A stretch of DNA of 64,000 nucleotides, taken from assembly GCA_963921935.1 (NCBI GenBank), contig OY998175.1, positions 229,794,122 through 229,858,121 on the forward strand, read 5' to 3'. The notes beneath the pieces were generated by a model that had not been told where the DNA came from, did no database searches, and worked only from the letters and a program-made list of their open reading frames with translations. This stretch comes from Galeruca laticollis (lineage: Eukaryota; Arthropoda; Insecta; Coleoptera; Chrysomelidae). Of the stretch, positions 63,864-64,000 are shown piece by piece. The stretch's first letter is position 1, and every line of letters starts with the position of its first letter. The translations under genes and the position numbers were made by a program.

Positions 63864-64000
63864 ATTTATAAGTGTTGAGGCGTTTGCGTCAAGATATTCG
63901 CTGTAAATGGCTGGAATTGTAGCTGTATTTTGAATTACGCAATAAATGCCTTCCACCAGCTACCTTATTCACCTGATCTTCCTCGGTGCAACTTATTTAG
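63864..64000 (+). pseudogene. Mariner transposase, right piece, runs to window edge
   Basis: Begins with the repeated 12 bp ATTTATAAGTGT and continues VLRRLRQDIRCKWLEL, then after a stop a shifted or mutated FELRNKCLPPATLFT and SPDLPRCNLF-like text (PYSPDLAPCDYFLF in mariners). It joins 59150-59461 when the LINE is skipped. Confidence 0.6.

Overview
This window is nuclear DNA of an animal, most likely an insect. It is AT-rich, has spliced genes with large introns, and is packed with transposon families typical of arthropods: Jockey, I, R1-like and RTE-type LINEs, Penelope, Gypsy LTRs, hAT, mariner, ISL2EU/Harbinger and a Sola-like element. Nothing bacterial is present: no operons, ribosome binding sites or CRISPR. 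I saw no tRNA or rRNA gene.

The clearest host gene is the 7SK snRNA capping methyltransferase (MEPCE/Bin3) on the minus strand. Five coding exons lie between 34902 and 48058, with consensus splice sites and matching phases. The 5' end of the gene lies outside the recognised exons. Its two large introns (5.7 and 5.6 kb) are filled with three tandem-repeat arrays. The array upstream of exon C repeats a sequence that copies the exon C 3' splice site. A Penelope element sits inside that array. A second, less certain small spliced gene lies at 8836-10480 on the minus strand.

Layout: 1-5035, Jockey-like LINE (minus). 5252-7071, short gag-protease LTR element whose two outer LTRs point in opposite directions. 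7163-15866, a 0.9 kb inverted repeat pair enclosing the small gene, a fold-back repeat, an ORF1-only LINE (10829-13393) and a LINE endonuclease fragment. 16992-27518, a three-level nest: an ISL2EU transposon with a THAP domain is split by a Sola-like transposon (18511-27346), which is split by an intact I-type LINE (21790-27127). 27560-28277, deletion-derivative Harbinger. 29110-34058, decayed I-type LINE (minus). 34902-48058, bin3/MEPCE. 48555-49941, two opposed solo LTRs, one of which splits a LINE. 50720-51760, tandem repeats. 51790-53080, hAT and DDE-transposase relics. 53350-58600, a complete hAT element with 8-bp target duplication and a three-exon transposase of about 856 residues. 59150-64000, a mariner relic split by an RTE-type LINE (59462-63863).

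The host genes have no visible functional link to the mobile elements. The elements are related to each other mainly by nesting, which gives a relative order of insertion. Target-site duplications could be read for eight insertions and fix their borders to the base.
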